64,000 nucleotides of DNA from contig CP018627.1 of NCBI GenBank assembly GCA_002021875.1, positions 8,556,001 through 8,620,000 on the forward strand. Reading direction: 5' to 3'. Shown in pieces: positions 8,469-18,264 of this stretch (its first letter is position 1; every line of letters begins with the position of its first letter). The DNA is from Streptomyces hygroscopicus (GTDB lineage: Bacteria; Actinomycetota; Actinomycetes; Streptomycetales; Streptomycetaceae). The notes below the pieces were generated by a model. It ran no database searches. It had not been told where the DNA came from and saw only the letters and a program-made list of their open reading frames with translations. Both the position numbers and the translations under genes were made by a program.

Positions 8469-9119
8469 GTGCCGCAGTGGCGGGTACTGCTGGTGGACGA
8501 TCATCCCCTCTTCCGTGAGGGTCTGGCCGCCGCCGTCAATCTCGATGACGCGTTCGCCGTCGTCGGCCAGGCGGCCTGCGCGGACGGGGCGATAACCGAG
8601 GCCGTGCGCACCGCGCCGGATCTGGTGGTGATGGATCTCGGGCTGCCGGGCCGCTCCGGTCTGGAGGCGACGCGGCGGATCTTGTGCGATCACCCTGAGA
8701 TCCGGGTGCTGGTCATGACGATGTCCGAGGATGACGACAGCCTTTTGGCCGCCGTGCGCGCGGGGGCCCGCGGCTATCTGCTCAAGGGCGCGGGCCGGGA
8801 CGAGATCCTGCGGGCGCTGCACACCGTGGCGCGCGGCGGCGCGGTCTTCAGCCCGCGGATGGCCGAGCGGCTCGGCGCGCTGGTCGGCGCCTCCGGTTCG
8901 GCGTCCGCCAAGGAGGCGTTCCCGACTCTGACGGCCCGGGAGCGGGAGGTGCTGGACCTGCTCGCGGCCGGTCTCGGCTACCGTCAGATCGCCCAGCGGC
9001 TGATGGTCACCGACAAGACGGTGCGCAATCACGTCGGCTCGATCTTCGCCAAGCTCCAAGTGCGCGACCGCGCCCAGGCGATCGTGCGTGCCCGGCAGGC
9101 CGGGCTGGGAGGCGAATGA
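8469..9119 (+). CDS. NarL/FixJ-family response regulator
   Basis: A 216-residue two-domain regulator. The receiver has the acidic pair Asp10-Asp11, phospho-acceptor Asp56 in VVMDLGLPG, and Lys105 in YLLKGAG. The C-terminal LuxR-type helix-turn-helix (about 150-212) reads LTAREREVLDLLAAGLGYRQ and continues into the TDKTVRNHVGSIFAKLQV recognition helix region. The GTG start has AAGGAG 7 nt upstream. By type it should be phosphorylated by the HisKA_3 kinase at 5929 despite the repeat-filled gap. Targets are unknown. Confidence 0.93.
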   Translation: MPQWRVLLVDDHPLFREGLAAAVNLDDAFAVVGQAACADGAITEAVRTAPDLVVMDLGLPGRSGLEATRRILCDHPEIRVLVMTMSEDDDSLLAAVRAGARGYLLKGAGRDEILRALHTVARGGAVFSPRMAERLGALVGASGSASAKEAFPTLTAREREVLDLLAAGLGYRQIAQRLMVTDKTVRNHVGSIFAKLQVRDRAQAIVRARQAGLGGE

Positions 9120-9153
9120 CTCGCTCCCCCTCGTGGCTGATACTGGGGGCGTT

Positions 9154-10374
9154 ATGGAATACCTCATCCTTGCCGTAGTCATCGCTGTGGTCGCGGTCGC
9201 CGCGATCAGCGGGCTCGTGATCAGCGGCCGCAAGAAGAAGCGGCTGCCCCCGCCCCCGCCCAGCAGCCCCACCGTCACCGCGCCGCCCGCCGAACCGCAC
9301 GTCGGCGAGGAGGCCGAAACCCCGCGTGAGGAACCACGCAGAACCATCGAGGAGGTGGACCTTCCGGGGACCGAGGCCCCGGCCGCGGAGGCACCCGCCG
9401 CCGCCCCGCCCGAGGTTCCGCCGATCGAGGTCCCGGAGCCGACCGCCGGCCGGCTGGTCCGGCTGCGCGCCCGGCTGTCCCGCTCCCAGACCACTCTGGG
9501 CAAGGGGCTGCTGACGCTGCTGTCCCGGGAGCACCTCGACGACGACACCTGGGAGGAGATCGAGGACACGCTGCTGACCGCCGACGTCGGTGTGGCGCCG
9601 ACCGAGGAGCTGGTCGAGCGGCTGCGCGAGCGCGTCAAGGTGCTCGGCACTCGTAGCCCCGACGAGCTGCGCGGTCTGCTGCGTGAGGAGCTGCTGCGCC
9701 TCATCGGCACCGAGGCCGACCGTTCGGTGCACACCGAGAGCGGTGTGGGCGCGAACGGTGAGGAGAAGCCGGGCGTCGTCATGGTCGTCGGCGTCAATGG
9801 CACCGGTAAGACCACCACGACCGGCAAGCTGGCCCGGGTGCTCGTCGCGGACGGCAAGTCCGTGGTGCTCGGCGCGGCCGACACCTTCCGCGCCGCCGCC
9901 GCCGATCAGCTGCAGACCTGGGGCGAGCGGGTCGGCGCCCGTACGGTCCGGGGGCCGGAGGCCGGCGACCCGGCGTCGGTCGCCTTCGACGCGGTGAAGG
10001 AGGGCATCGCGGAGAGCGCGGATGTCGTCCTGATCGACACCGCCGGGCGGCTGCACACCAAGACCGGTCTGATGGACGAGCTGGGCAAGGTCAAGCGGGT
10101 CGTGGAGAAGCACGGCGCGGTGGACGAGGTGCTGCTCGTCCTCGACGCCACGACCGGGCAGAACGGCCTGGTGCAGGCGCGGGTGTTCGCGGAGGTCGTG
10201 GACATCACCGGCATCGTGCTGACCAAGCTGGACGGCACCGCCAAGGGCGGCATCGTCGTCGCGGTCCAGCGTGAGCTGAAGGTCCCGGTCAAGCTGGTGG
10301 GGCTGGGCGAGGGCGCGGATGATCTCGCGCCGTTCGAGCCGGAGGCGTTCGTCGACGCGCTGATCGGCGGCTGA
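9154..10374 (+). CDS. ftsY: Signal recognition particle receptor FtsY
   Basis: FtsY docks SRP-ribosome complexes at the membrane by forming a GTPase twin with Ffh. The 406-residue protein starts at ATG 9154 with a true N-terminal transmembrane segment (LILAVVIAVVAVAAISGLVI), an actinobacterial feature unlike E. coli FtsY. A Pro/Glu-rich linker follows (about 30-105), then the NG domain. GTPase motifs are visible: GVNGTGKTTTTGKLA (213-227), DTFRAAAADQL, DTAGRL and TKLDGTAKGG. Its partner ffh is 8 kb downstream in this window. Confidence 0.97.
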   Translation: MEYLILAVVIAVVAVAAISGLVISGRKKKRLPPPPPSSPTVTAPPAEPHVGEEAETPREEPRRTIEEVDLPGTEAPAAEAPAAAPPEVPPIEVPEPTAGRLVRLRARLSRSQTTLGKGLLTLLSREHLDDDTWEEIEDTLLTADVGVAPTEELVERLRERVKVLGTRSPDELRGLLREELLRLIGTEADRSVHTESGVGANGEEKPGVVMVVGVNGTGKTTTTGKLARVLVADGKSVVLGAADTFRAAAADQLQTWGERVGARTVRGPEAGDPASVAFDAVKEGIAESADVVLIDTAGRLHTKTGLMDELGKVKRVVEKHGAVDEVLLVLDATTGQNGLVQARVFAEVVDITGIVLTKLDGTAKGGIVVAVQRELKVPVKLVGLGEGADDLAPFEPEAFVDALIGG

Positions 10375-10404
10375 GGCCGTGGTGGGGGGGATCACCCGTA
10401 TCGC

Positions 10405-10441
10405 GCCGGACGGGCCGGGGTTGACTCCCGGCCCGTCCGGC
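10405..10441 (+). terminator. Terminator after ftsY
   Basis: GCCGGACGGGCCGGG (10405-10419) and CCCGGCCCGTCCGGC (10427-10441) form a perfect 15-bp stem with a 7-nt loop, 30 nt after the ftsY stop. It also lies downstream of the convergent Prim-Pol gene and may stop both. Confidence 0.8.
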
Positions 10442-10507
10442 GTTCGCGTAGGGCTTTCACGGCGTCCGCGTACGGGGCGCTCGCGTAGGACTGGCGTAAG
10501 AGGGGAA

Positions 10508-10543
10508 CTGCGGGTGCTCGCGTAGCTGCGGGTGCTCGCGTAG
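10508..10543 (+). repeat. Two tandem copies of an 18-bp unit
   Basis: CTGCGGGTGCTCGCGTAG occurs twice head to tail between the ftsY terminator and the Prim-Pol stop. Degenerate GCTCGCGTAG pieces occur just upstream (10440-10495), so this is the end of a decayed tandem array. No function is evident. Confidence 0.8.
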
Positions 10544-10554
10544 GGGGAGCTGCC

Positions 10555-11226
10555 TCAGGCCCCGGCCCGGTGGCTCAGATAGGCGAGGGTGCCAAGGACC
10601 AGCCGGGCGTGCGGCGGGCGGCCCGCGGTGTCGAGGGTCGGCGGGCGCAGCCAGCGGACCGGTCCGAGGCCGCCGAGGTCCGAGGGCGGGGCGGTGATGT
10701 GGTCGTCGGGGCCCAGACAGCGCAGATCGAGGTCGGCGTCGTCCCAGCCCATGCGGTACAGCAGCTCGGGGAGTTCGGCGGCGGCGCCGGGGGCGACGAA
10801 GAACTGGGCGCGCCCGTGCGGGGTGACGGCCACCGGGCCGAGGGGCAGCCCCATCCGCTCCAGCCGGACCAGCGCGTGTCCGCCCGCGTACTCCGCGACC
10901 TCCAGGACGTCGAACGAGCGGCCCACGGGCAGCAGCACGGCCGCCCCCGGGACCTGCTCCCACGCGGCCGCGGCGGCGTCCAGCGTGGCGCCCGCCGGGA
11001 CGCCGGGGGCGAAGGAGAGCGGATGCGCGCCGGGAGAGGGACAGCCGTGGTCACCGCATGAACATTCGTTTCTGCCGCCCCCCGAGCTCCGTGCCGCCCG
11101 CGCGCCCGGCACCACGTCCCAGCCCCACAGACCGGTGTACTCCGCCACCGTCGTGGACTCGGACGTACGGCCGCGGCGCCGTGAGCCGGACCGCATGTCC
11201 CGGTTGCCGCCGATCGTGAAGCCCAT
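10555..11226 (-). CDS. Bifunctional DNA primase/polymerase (Prim-Pol) N-terminal domain protein
   Basis: A 223-residue stand-alone Prim-Pol-like domain. Recognisable parts are TGLWGWDVVPGA near the N-terminus, the Cys cluster CSCGDHGCPSPGAHP (about 55-69), GRSFDVLEV in place of the catalytic acidic motif, PHGRAQFFV, and DHITAPPSDLGGLGPVRWL near the end. The acidic catalytic pair of active Prim-Pols is not clearly conserved, so activity is uncertain. Homologues sit between ftsY and nsdA in other Streptomyces. It is transcribed divergently from nsdA. A primase role is family inference only. Confidence 0.75.
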   Translation of the reverse strand: MGFTIGGNRDMRSGSRRRGRTSESTTVAEYTGLWGWDVVPGARAARSSGGGRNECSCGDHGCPSPGAHPLSFAPGVPAGATLDAAAAAWEQVPGAAVLLPVGRSFDVLEVAEYAGGHALVRLERMGLPLGPVAVTPHGRAQFFVAPGAAAELPELLYRMGWDDADLDLRCLGPDDHITAPPSDLGGLGPVRWLRPPTLDTAGRPPHARLVLGTLAYLSHRAGA

Positions 11227-11677
11227 GCCCCCTCCAACGGGTCCCGCTCTGGATGGTTACGAGCCGGAACGTCGCGATGACGCTCCGTCGTCGATGAGGC
11301 GCGGCAGAGTGCGCTCCGATGTGACGGAGGTGGTGAGGCGTGACCCGTGCGCCCCCGCCTGCACCCCTTCACCTGTTTCCCGTCGCCCCGGTGTCAAGTG
11401 AATCGTGCGAACCGGTAACCGGGTTCATTCGAAGGGGTGGCGAATGGTGGCGTTTTCGGGAACCGCCTCGCCGGGGGCGTGATCGTAGGATTACTTTCAG
11501 TGCACAGTCCCTGGATGTGGTGCTCGCTCGAACGCGAGCTGACGACGGGCGGAGTACGGATCGGTACATGCCCCTGGCATGAGGCGGTTCCCTGTCGGGA
11601 CGGTTGATACGTCGCATCCCGGGGACAACTGACCGTGACAGAAGGCATTCTGGTGGCGGTTCGGGAAGATTCGTGGG
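11227..11677. promoter_or_regulatory. Divergent control region of the Prim-Pol gene and nsdA
   Basis: This 451-nt region has no supported gene. It must hold the promoters of both divergent genes. An inverted repeat, GAACC (11409-11413) and GGTTC (11422-11426), spans an 8-nt centre and is a possible operator. TAGGAT near 11485 could be a -10 element. None is strong enough to assign firmly. Confidence 0.45.
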
Positions 11678-13192
11678 ATGGGGGCGTTCCGGGTGGGCGA
11701 CGGCGGCGGCGGTGCTGGGAAGCGCCCCAATGCGCAATTGCAGTCGTGGTTCGTGCGCAGCGGCTGGTCAAAGGGGGAGCTGGCGCGCCAAGTCAACCGC
11801 AGAGCGCGGCAGTTAGGCGCCCACCACATCAGCACGGACACCTCGCGGGTGCGCCGCTGGCTGGACGGCGAGCAGCCCCGGGAGCCGATTCCGCAGATTC
11901 TCTCCGAATTGTTCTCCGAGCGCTTCGGCTGTGTGGTCGGCATCGAGGACCTCGGGCTGCGCGCCGTCCACCGGTCACCGTCCGTGTCCGGTGTGGATCT
12001 TCCCTGGGCCGGGCCCGAAACGGTCGCGCTGATCGGCGAGTTCTCCCGCAGCGACCTGATGCTCGCCCGCCGCGGCTTCCTCGGCACCTCGCTCTCGCTG
12101 TCCGCGGGCCCCGCCCTCATCGAGCCGATGCAGCGCTGGCTGGTGCCCTCCACGAGCGGACAGCTTGGCGGCGCCAAGGCGGCGGACGCCGGGCGCGCGC
12201 GCCGGGTCTCCCGGCTCTCCGAGCCGGAGCTGGAGCTGCTGGAATCCACCATCGTGATGTTCCGCGCCTGGGACGCCCAGTGCGGCGGCGGGCTGCGCCG
12301 CAAGGCGGTGGTCGGCCAGCTGCACGAGGTCACCGACCTGCTCCAGGAGCCGCATCCGGAGGCCGTCTCCCGGCGGCTGTTCAAGGTCGCGGGCGAGCTC
12401 GCCCAGCTGGCCGGGTGGATGAGCTATGACATCGGGCTCCAGCCCACCGCGCAGAAATACTTCGTGCTCGCCCTGCACGCCGCCAAGGAGTCCGGGGACC
12501 GCCCCCTCGGCTCGTACATCCTCTCCGGCATGAGCCGCCAGATGATCCACGTCGGCCGGCCCGACGACGCGCTGGAGCTGATCCACCTCGCGCAGTACGG
12601 CAGCCGGGAGAACGCCACCCCGCGCACCCAGGCCATGCTGTATGCGATGGAAGCCCGCGCCTACGCCAATATGGGCCAGCCCAGCAAGTGCCACCGCGCG
12701 GTGAAGATGGCCGAGGACACCTTCGCCGACTGCGCCAAGGGCGACAGCGACCCCGACTGGATCCGCTTCTTCTCCGAGGCCGAGCTCAACGCGGAGAACG
12801 CCCACTCCTACCGCGATCTCGCCTATGTCGCCGGCCGCAGCCCCACCTACGCCAAGATGGCCGACCCGGTGATGCGCCAGGCCGTGAAGCTCTTCGGCCA
12901 GGAGGCGGAGAACGACGCGGGCCCCCAGCGTTCGTATGCGCTCAACCTGATCGGCATGGCCACCGTCCATCTCCTCCAGAGGGAGCCGGAGCAGGCCGCC
13001 GGGGTCGCCCGCCTGGCGCTGCCGCTCGCCAAGCGGGTGCGCTCGGAGCGGGTCAACAACCGGCTGCGCAAGACCGTGGACACGGCGGTGCGCCAGTTCG
13101 GCGACGTGCCGGAGATCGCCGATCTCGGCGAGCGGCTGGCCACCCTCATGCCCGATACGCCGGGAGCTGCGGGGCCCGGCCAGGCCGTCTGA
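11678..13192 (+). CDS. nsdA: NsdA, negative regulator of development and antibiotic synthesis
   Basis: A 504-residue protein matching NsdA of Streptomyces, whose loss raises sporulation and antibiotic production. The N-terminal part (about 15-90) resembles a DNA-binding region (LQSWFVRSGWSKGELARQVN, then RVRRWLDGEQP). Residues about 180-480 are helical TPR-like repeats (YFVLALHAAKESGDRPLGSY; QAMLYAMEARAYANMGQPSK). The ATG at 11678 has only a weak GGGAAG upstream. Codon 46 is TTA (11813-11815), so translation should need the bldA tRNA. The gene stands alone between the Prim-Pol gene and amtB. Confidence 0.88.
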   Translation: MGAFRVGDGGGGAGKRPNAQLQSWFVRSGWSKGELARQVNRRARQLGAHHISTDTSRVRRWLDGEQPREPIPQILSELFSERFGCVVGIEDLGLRAVHRSPSVSGVDLPWAGPETVALIGEFSRSDLMLARRGFLGTSLSLSAGPALIEPMQRWLVPSTSGQLGGAKAADAGRARRVSRLSEPELELLESTIVMFRAWDAQCGGGLRRKAVVGQLHEVTDLLQEPHPEAVSRRLFKVAGELAQLAGWMSYDIGLQPTAQKYFVLALHAAKESGDRPLGSYILSGMSRQMIHVGRPDDALELIHLAQYGSRENATPRTQAMLYAMEARAYANMGQPSKCHRAVKMAEDTFADCAKGDSDPDWIRFFSEAELNAENAHSYRDLAYVAGRSPTYAKMADPVMRQAVKLFGQEAENDAGPQRSYALNLIGMATVHLLQREPEQAAGVARLALPLAKRVRSERVNNRLRKTVDTAVRQFGDVPEIADLGERLATLMPDTPGAAGPGQAV

Positions 13193-13260
13193 GCGGTCCC
13201 GGCGGTGGTTGCGACACGATAACGGAGGGCTCCGCCCTGACAGCCGCGGTTCATCGGCAC

Positions 13261-13296
13261 GTAACACTCCCGCGGCCTTCGTCACTGCGGTGAAAC
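13261..13296 (+). promoter_or_regulatory. GlnR-type binding boxes upstream of amtB
   Basis: GTCAC, six bases, then GAAAC (13281-13296) is a full match to the actinobacterial GlnR site pattern gTnAC-n6-GaAAC. A weaker box, GTAAC-n6-GCGGC, lies 20 nt upstream (13261-13276), and another GAAAC is at 13313. GlnR activates amtB-glnK-glnD under nitrogen limitation in Streptomyces, so the position 100 nt before amtB fits. Confidence 0.7.
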
Positions 13297-13399
13297 ATCG
13301 GGCGGCATCGGCTGAAACGGTGCTGCGCCAACCTCGAGGCGAATACCGGCCCCCCGATGTCCTGCCCGCACGGGCCGTCGTTTCGAGGAGACGTCCACA

Positions 13400-15021
<1,622 letters not shown>

Positions 15022-15093
15022 GGGCCGGGCCGGACGCCCTCCGAGGGCCCGGCACGAGCCGGACAACCAGTCGCACGCTGACAGGGAGCCGAG

Positions 15094-17709
15094 TTGACGG
15101 AAAGCCTCGAGACCACGACCGACACCACCGACTCGGGGCCCGGCGGCTACGCGGCGGCCCGGCTGCGACTCCTCCAGGAGGGGTCGCGGTCCGGGCCGCC
15201 GCGCCGTTCCGCCCTGGCCGAACTCACCGACCAGTGGCTCGCCGCGCTGCTCACCGGCGGGGCACAGACCGCCGGGATCGGCCAGGGCGTCGCCCTGGTG
15301 GCGGTCGGCGGCTACGGACGCGGCGAACTCTCCCCGCGCAGCGACCTGGATGTGCTGCTGCTGCACGACGGCTCCGCCGACCGCTCGGCCCTCGCCGCGC
15401 TCGCCGACCACGTCTGGTACCCGGTCTGGGACATGGGCCTCGCCCTCGACCACTCGGTGCGCACCCCCGACGAGGCCCGCGCGACCGCCGCCGAGGAGCT
15501 GAAGGTCCAGCTCGGTCTGCTCGACGCCCGCCACATCGCGGGCGACCAGGCGCTCACCGCCGATCTGCGCACCACCGTCCTCGCCGACTGGCGAGCCCAG
15601 GCCCCGCGGCGGCTGCCCGAGCTCCACGCGCTGTGCCAGGAGCGCGCCGAGCGCCACGGTGAGCTGCAGTTCCTGCTCGAACCCGATCTGAAGGAGGCCC
15701 GCGGCGGGCTCCGCGACGCCACCGCGCTGCGCGCCATCGCCGCCTCCTGGCTCGCCGACGCGCCTCGCGAGGGCCTCGACGACGCGCGGCGCCGGCTGCT
15801 GGACGCCCGCGACGCGCTCCATCTGTCCACCGGCCGCGCCGCCGACCGCCTCGCGCTCCAGGAACAGGACCAGGTCGCGGGCGCCCTCGGGCTGCTGGAC
15901 GCCGACGCCCTGCTGCGCCAGATCTACGAATCCGCCCGGATCATCTCCTACGCGAGCGATGTCACCTGGCGCGAGGTCGAGCGGGTGCTGCGCGCCCGCT
16001 CGGCCGCCCGGCCCCGGCTGCGCGGACTGCTCGGCGGCCTCGGCGGGCGCTCGGGCGGCCGTGGGGGCGCCGGAGGCGGCGCGGACACGGGGGAGCGCAG
16101 CCCGCTCGCCGAGGGCGTCGTGGAACAGGACGGCGAGGTGGTGCTGGCCCGCACCGCGCGCCCCGACCGTGACCCCGTGCTCACCCTGCGGGCCGCCGCG
16201 GCCGCCGCCCAGGCCGGACTTCCGCTGTCGCCGCACGCCGTAAGACGGCTGTCCGCCGCCGCCCGGCCGCTGCCCGTGCCGTGGCCGCCCGAGGCCAGGG
16301 AGCAGCTGATCACGCTGCTGGGCGCGGGCGAGTCCACCGTCGGCGTGTGGGAGGCACTGGAGGCCGAGGGGCTGATCACCCGGCTGCTGCCGGACTGGGA
16401 GCGGGTGCGCTGCCGTCCGCAGCGCAACGCCGTCCACCGCTGGACCGTGGACCGGCATCTGGTCGAGACCGCGGTCCGGGCCAGCGCGCTCAGCCGCCGG
16501 GTCGGCCGCCCCGATCTGCTGCTGGTCGCCGCGCTGCTGCACGACATCGGCAAGGGCTGGCCCGGCGACCACTCGGTGGCCGGGGAGACCATCGCCCGCG
16601 ACGTCGCCGCCCGTATCGGCTTCGACCGTGCGGATGTCGCGGTCCTCGCCACCCTCGTACGCCACCATCTGCTGCTCGTCGAGACCGCCACCCGGCGCGA
16701 CCTGGACGACCCGGCCACGGTGCGCTCGGTCGCCGAGGCCGTCGGCGGCGCCATCACCCTGGAACTGCTGCACGCCCTCACCGAGGCCGACGCGCTCGCC
16801 ACCGGCCCCGCGGCCTGGAGCGCCTGGCGCGGCTCCCTCGTCGCCGACCTGGTCAAACGGGTCTCGGCGGTGCTCGCGGGCGAACCCGCCGACGACTGGT
16901 CCACCCCGCAGCAGACGACGGCCGAACAGGAACGCCTCGCGATCGAGGCATGGCGCACCGGCGGCCCGGTGCTGGCCCTGCACGCACGCTCCGAGGCGCT
17001 GGCACCGGGCGGGGCGGGTCTCCTTACGGGCGGCCGCCCAACAGACGGAGCCCTTACGGGCGCCGCCGAAGGGCCGCCGGAGGACGAGGCCACCGGCCCC
17101 GAGCCGATCGGCGTGGAACTGCTCATCGCCGTCCCCGACCAGCCCGGCGTCCTTGCCGCGGCGGCCGGCGTCCTGGCCCTGCACCGCCTTACGGTGCGCG
17201 CGGCGGACCTGCGCGCCCTCGAGCTGCCGTCGGAGCTGGACGCGGCGGGCGCGGCGGGCGGCGTGCTGCTGCTGAGCTGGCGGGTCGCGGCCGAGTACGG
17301 TTCCCTGCCGCAGGCCGCCCGACTCCGGAACGACCTGCTCCGCGCCCTGGACGGCTCGCTCGACATCGTCGCCCGCCTCGCCGAACGCGAGGCCGCCTAC
17401 CGCAAGTACCCACGCCGCCGCGGGGTGCACGCCCCACCACCACGGGTGACGGTCGCACCCGGCAGCTCCCAGCTCGCCACGGTGATCGAGGTCCGCGCCC
17501 AGGACGCCCCCGGTCTGCTGCACCGGATCGGCCGTGCCCTGGAGGACACCGGCGTCGCGGTGCGCAGCGCCCATGCCTCCACCCTCGGCGCCAACGCCGT
17601 GGATGCGTTTTATGTCACGGACAGCTCCGGCGCCCCCCTGAAACCCATGCACGCGGCCGAGGTGGCCCAAAAGGTCGAGCGAGCGCTGACCAGCCCGTCC
17701 GACGCTTGA
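15094..17709 (+). CDS. glnD: PII nucleotidyltransferase GlnD
   Basis: An 871-residue bifunctional enzyme that modifies and demodifies GlnK in response to nitrogen state. Domains in order are: nucleotidyltransferase with GGYGRGELSPRSDLDVLLLH (about 70-90), GlnD linker, HD hydrolase with LLHDIGKGWPGDHS (about 480-495), and two ACT domains sensing glutamine (about 672-740 and 798-865). The TTG start follows ACAGGGAG. A Gly/Arg-rich insert at about 310-330 and a spacer at about 640-670 make it longer than the E. coli protein is in these parts. It is third in the amtB operon. Confidence 0.95.
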   Translation: MTESLETTTDTTDSGPGGYAAARLRLLQEGSRSGPPRRSALAELTDQWLAALLTGGAQTAGIGQGVALVAVGGYGRGELSPRSDLDVLLLHDGSADRSALAALADHVWYPVWDMGLALDHSVRTPDEARATAAEELKVQLGLLDARHIAGDQALTADLRTTVLADWRAQAPRRLPELHALCQERAERHGELQFLLEPDLKEARGGLRDATALRAIAASWLADAPREGLDDARRRLLDARDALHLSTGRAADRLALQEQDQVAGALGLLDADALLRQIYESARIISYASDVTWREVERVLRARSAARPRLRGLLGGLGGRSGGRGGAGGGADTGERSPLAEGVVEQDGEVVLARTARPDRDPVLTLRAAAAAAQAGLPLSPHAVRRLSAAARPLPVPWPPEAREQLITLLGAGESTVGVWEALEAEGLITRLLPDWERVRCRPQRNAVHRWTVDRHLVETAVRASALSRRVGRPDLLLVAALLHDIGKGWPGDHSVAGETIARDVAARIGFDRADVAVLATLVRHHLLLVETATRRDLDDPATVRSVAEAVGGAITLELLHALTEADALATGPAAWSAWRGSLVADLVKRVSAVLAGEPADDWSTPQQTTAEQERLAIEAWRTGGPVLALHARSEALAPGGAGLLTGGRPTDGALTGAAEGPPEDEATGPEPIGVELLIAVPDQPGVLAAAAGVLALHRLTVRAADLRALELPSELDAAGAAGGVLLLSWRVAAEYGSLPQAARLRNDLLRALDGSLDIVARLAEREAAYRKYPRRRGVHAPPPRVTVAPGSSQLATVIEVRAQDAPGLLHRIGRALEDTGVAVRSAHASTLGANAVDAFYVTDSSGAPLKPMHAAEVAQKVERALTSPSDA

Positions 17710-17779
17710 GCAGGGGGACCCGGGCGGCTGGGCCCTGCCGCCCAGCCAAGGTGCCGCTTCCTGGCCTCTCCGGCGTTTT

Positions 17780-18060
17780 CCCAGCCTCTCCGGTGCTTGA
17801 GGAGCGGGTCCGGGACCGAGAGGCACCATTTCCCAGCCCGTCCGGTGCTTGAGGAGCGGGTCTGGGGTGGGCAGGTCACTTCCCAGCCCCTCCGGCACTT
17901 GAGGAGCGGGTCCGGGGCGGGCAGCCACTTCCCAGCCTCTCCGGCGTTTGAGGAGCGGGTCTGGGGTGGGCAGGTCACTTCCCAGCCTCTCCGGCGTTTG
18001 AGGAGCGGGTCCGGGGCGGGCAGGCCACTTCCCAGCCCCTCCGGCGTTTGAGGAGCGGGG
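17780..18060 (+). repeat. Six tandem copies of a ~50-bp Streptomyces intergenic repeat
   Basis: Units begin with CCCAGCC at 17780, 17832, 17882, 17931, 17981 and 18031, a period of 49-52 bp. Each contains CTCCGGCGTTTGAGGAGCGG or a close variant, then GTCYGGGGYGGGCAGGTCAC. The core resembles a short palindromic element common between Streptomyces genes (CTCC and GGAG arms), but here it is amplified in tandem. Copies 4 and 5 are nearly identical, which points to recent duplication. Confidence 0.9.
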
Positions 18061-18061
18061 T

Positions 18062-18128
18062 CCGGGGCGGAGCCCCGGCGGGGGTGCGGGGCGGAGCCCC
18101 CGGAACGGGGCCCGGGGCGCAGCCCCGG
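18062..18128 (+). repeat. Three GC hairpins of the GGGGCGGAGCCCC type
   Basis: CCGGGGCGGAGCCCCGG (18062-18078), GGGGCGGAGCCCC near 18089-18101 and CCGGGGCGCAGCCCCGG (18112-18128) are near-palindromes in a row. This is the other common half of the Streptomyces intergenic repeat. Together they could terminate glnD transcription. Confidence 0.8.
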
Positions 18129-18264
18129 TTCGGGAAGGGGCGGGGTGGGGAAAGACGCCCCGTCCGGGCGTCGCACGCCCGGGGGCAGACCGTTCCCGCG
18201 ACGGGCGGATACCCTTGGAGCCCGACCACCGACCCGACATCCGACCGAAGGATTCGCGACCACC

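Larger units (their letters stand above)
17710..18264 (+). other. Repeat-filled gap between glnD and ffh
   Basis: This 555-nt gap holds six tandem copies of a unit of about 50 bp (17780-18060), then three GC-rich hairpins (18062-18128), then the ffh leader with the sequence GAAGGA at 18247. Open frames across the tandem array encode only the repeat and are not credible genes. The ffh promoter must lie in the last 130 nt. Confidence 0.85.

Noticed and set aside
17025..17200. Possible TTA codons in glnD (CTTACG strings)
   Set aside because: In frame these read CTT ACG, so leucine is CTT and not TTA.
17797..18051. 84-codon open frame in the gap before ffh
   Set aside because: It is made wholly of the 50-bp tandem repeat and has no ribosome binding site.
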